From positions 9,362,001 to 9,426,000 of the forward strand of contig NZ_CP053452.2 of assembly GCF_013128195.2 (NCBI RefSeq): a stretch of 64,000 nucleotides of DNA. The letters run 5' to 3'. Under the pieces are notes generated by a model that did no database searches, was not told the DNA's origin, and saw only the letters and a list, made by a program, of their open reading frames with translations. This document shows positions 63,987-64,000 of the stretch, piece after piece (position 1 is the stretch's first letter; each line of letters starts with the position of its first letter). The stretch is from Frigoriglobus tundricola. GTDB taxonomy: Bacteria; Planctomycetota; Planctomycetia; Gemmatales; Gemmataceae. Made by a program: the position numbers and the translations under genes.

Positions 63987-64000
63987 CACTCGCGATACTG

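Overview
The window is 64 kb of high-GC bacterial DNA that reads as a chromosome segment of a Gemmata-like planctomycete (family Gemmataceae). The clues are a secreted protein opening with the planctomycete N-terminal motif LEDRLTPS, large Ser/Thr kinases (one fused to TPRs), an HzsA-related dihaem protein, a lone formylmethanofuran-dehydrogenase C subunit (H4MPT-type C1 chemistry), a planctomycete cytochrome-c-type protein, and several families of palindromic intergenic repeats. No tRNA, rRNA or CRISPR array was seen. The taxonomic call is an inference from gene content.

Layout. 1-6.1 kb: a truncated formylglycine-generating-enzyme-like gene divergent from an ApbE flavinyltransferase, a glycan export cassette (GT4, Wzt-like ATPase, Wzm-like permease) and an orphan DNA methyltransferase. 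6.2-17 kb: a membrane Ser/Thr kinase, a lipoprotein, a molybdopterin oxidoreductase, a GNAT enzyme, a frameshifted gene, a trans-sulfuration enzyme and a kinase-TPR protein. 17-29 kb: a secreted zinc protease, an FHA-GGDEF protein convergent with an FHA-GAF-HD-GYP protein, the HzsA-related protein, a REP-associated transposase with its palindromes, a thioredoxin-like protein and an FHA-GAF-sigma54 activator. Three FHA proteins and two kinases within about 23 kb suggest phospho-threonine signalling coupled to c-di-GMP and sigma-54 transcription.

29.6-36 kb is a phosphate block: an OprP/OprO-like porin and a small secreted protein face a complete pstS-C-A-B operon; pstS has no standard start codon in front of its twin-arginine signal. 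36.7-43 kb holds enolase, a membrane SnoaL-like protein, fhcC behind an overlapping micro-ORF, a TIM-barrel isomerase, a methyltransferase and a CelD-like acyltransferase. 43.6-48 kb holds a cytochrome c and a two-gene unit: a CHAT protease-STAND NTPase-TPR protein tightly coupled to a 152-residue protein of unknown function. This is the best candidate here for an undescribed conflict or regulated-cell-death system.

48-56 kb contains a methyltransferase, a GT2/membrane protein/ribokinase operon, another polytopic membrane protein and a GT1 glycosyltransferase. The right end is one leftward operon: adaptor, RND pump, MATE exporter, a beta-ketoacyl synthase and a DUF302 lipoprotein, preceded by a palindrome that looks like a MarR/TetR-type operator. 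Long ORFs opposite the big genes are treated as codon-bias shadows.
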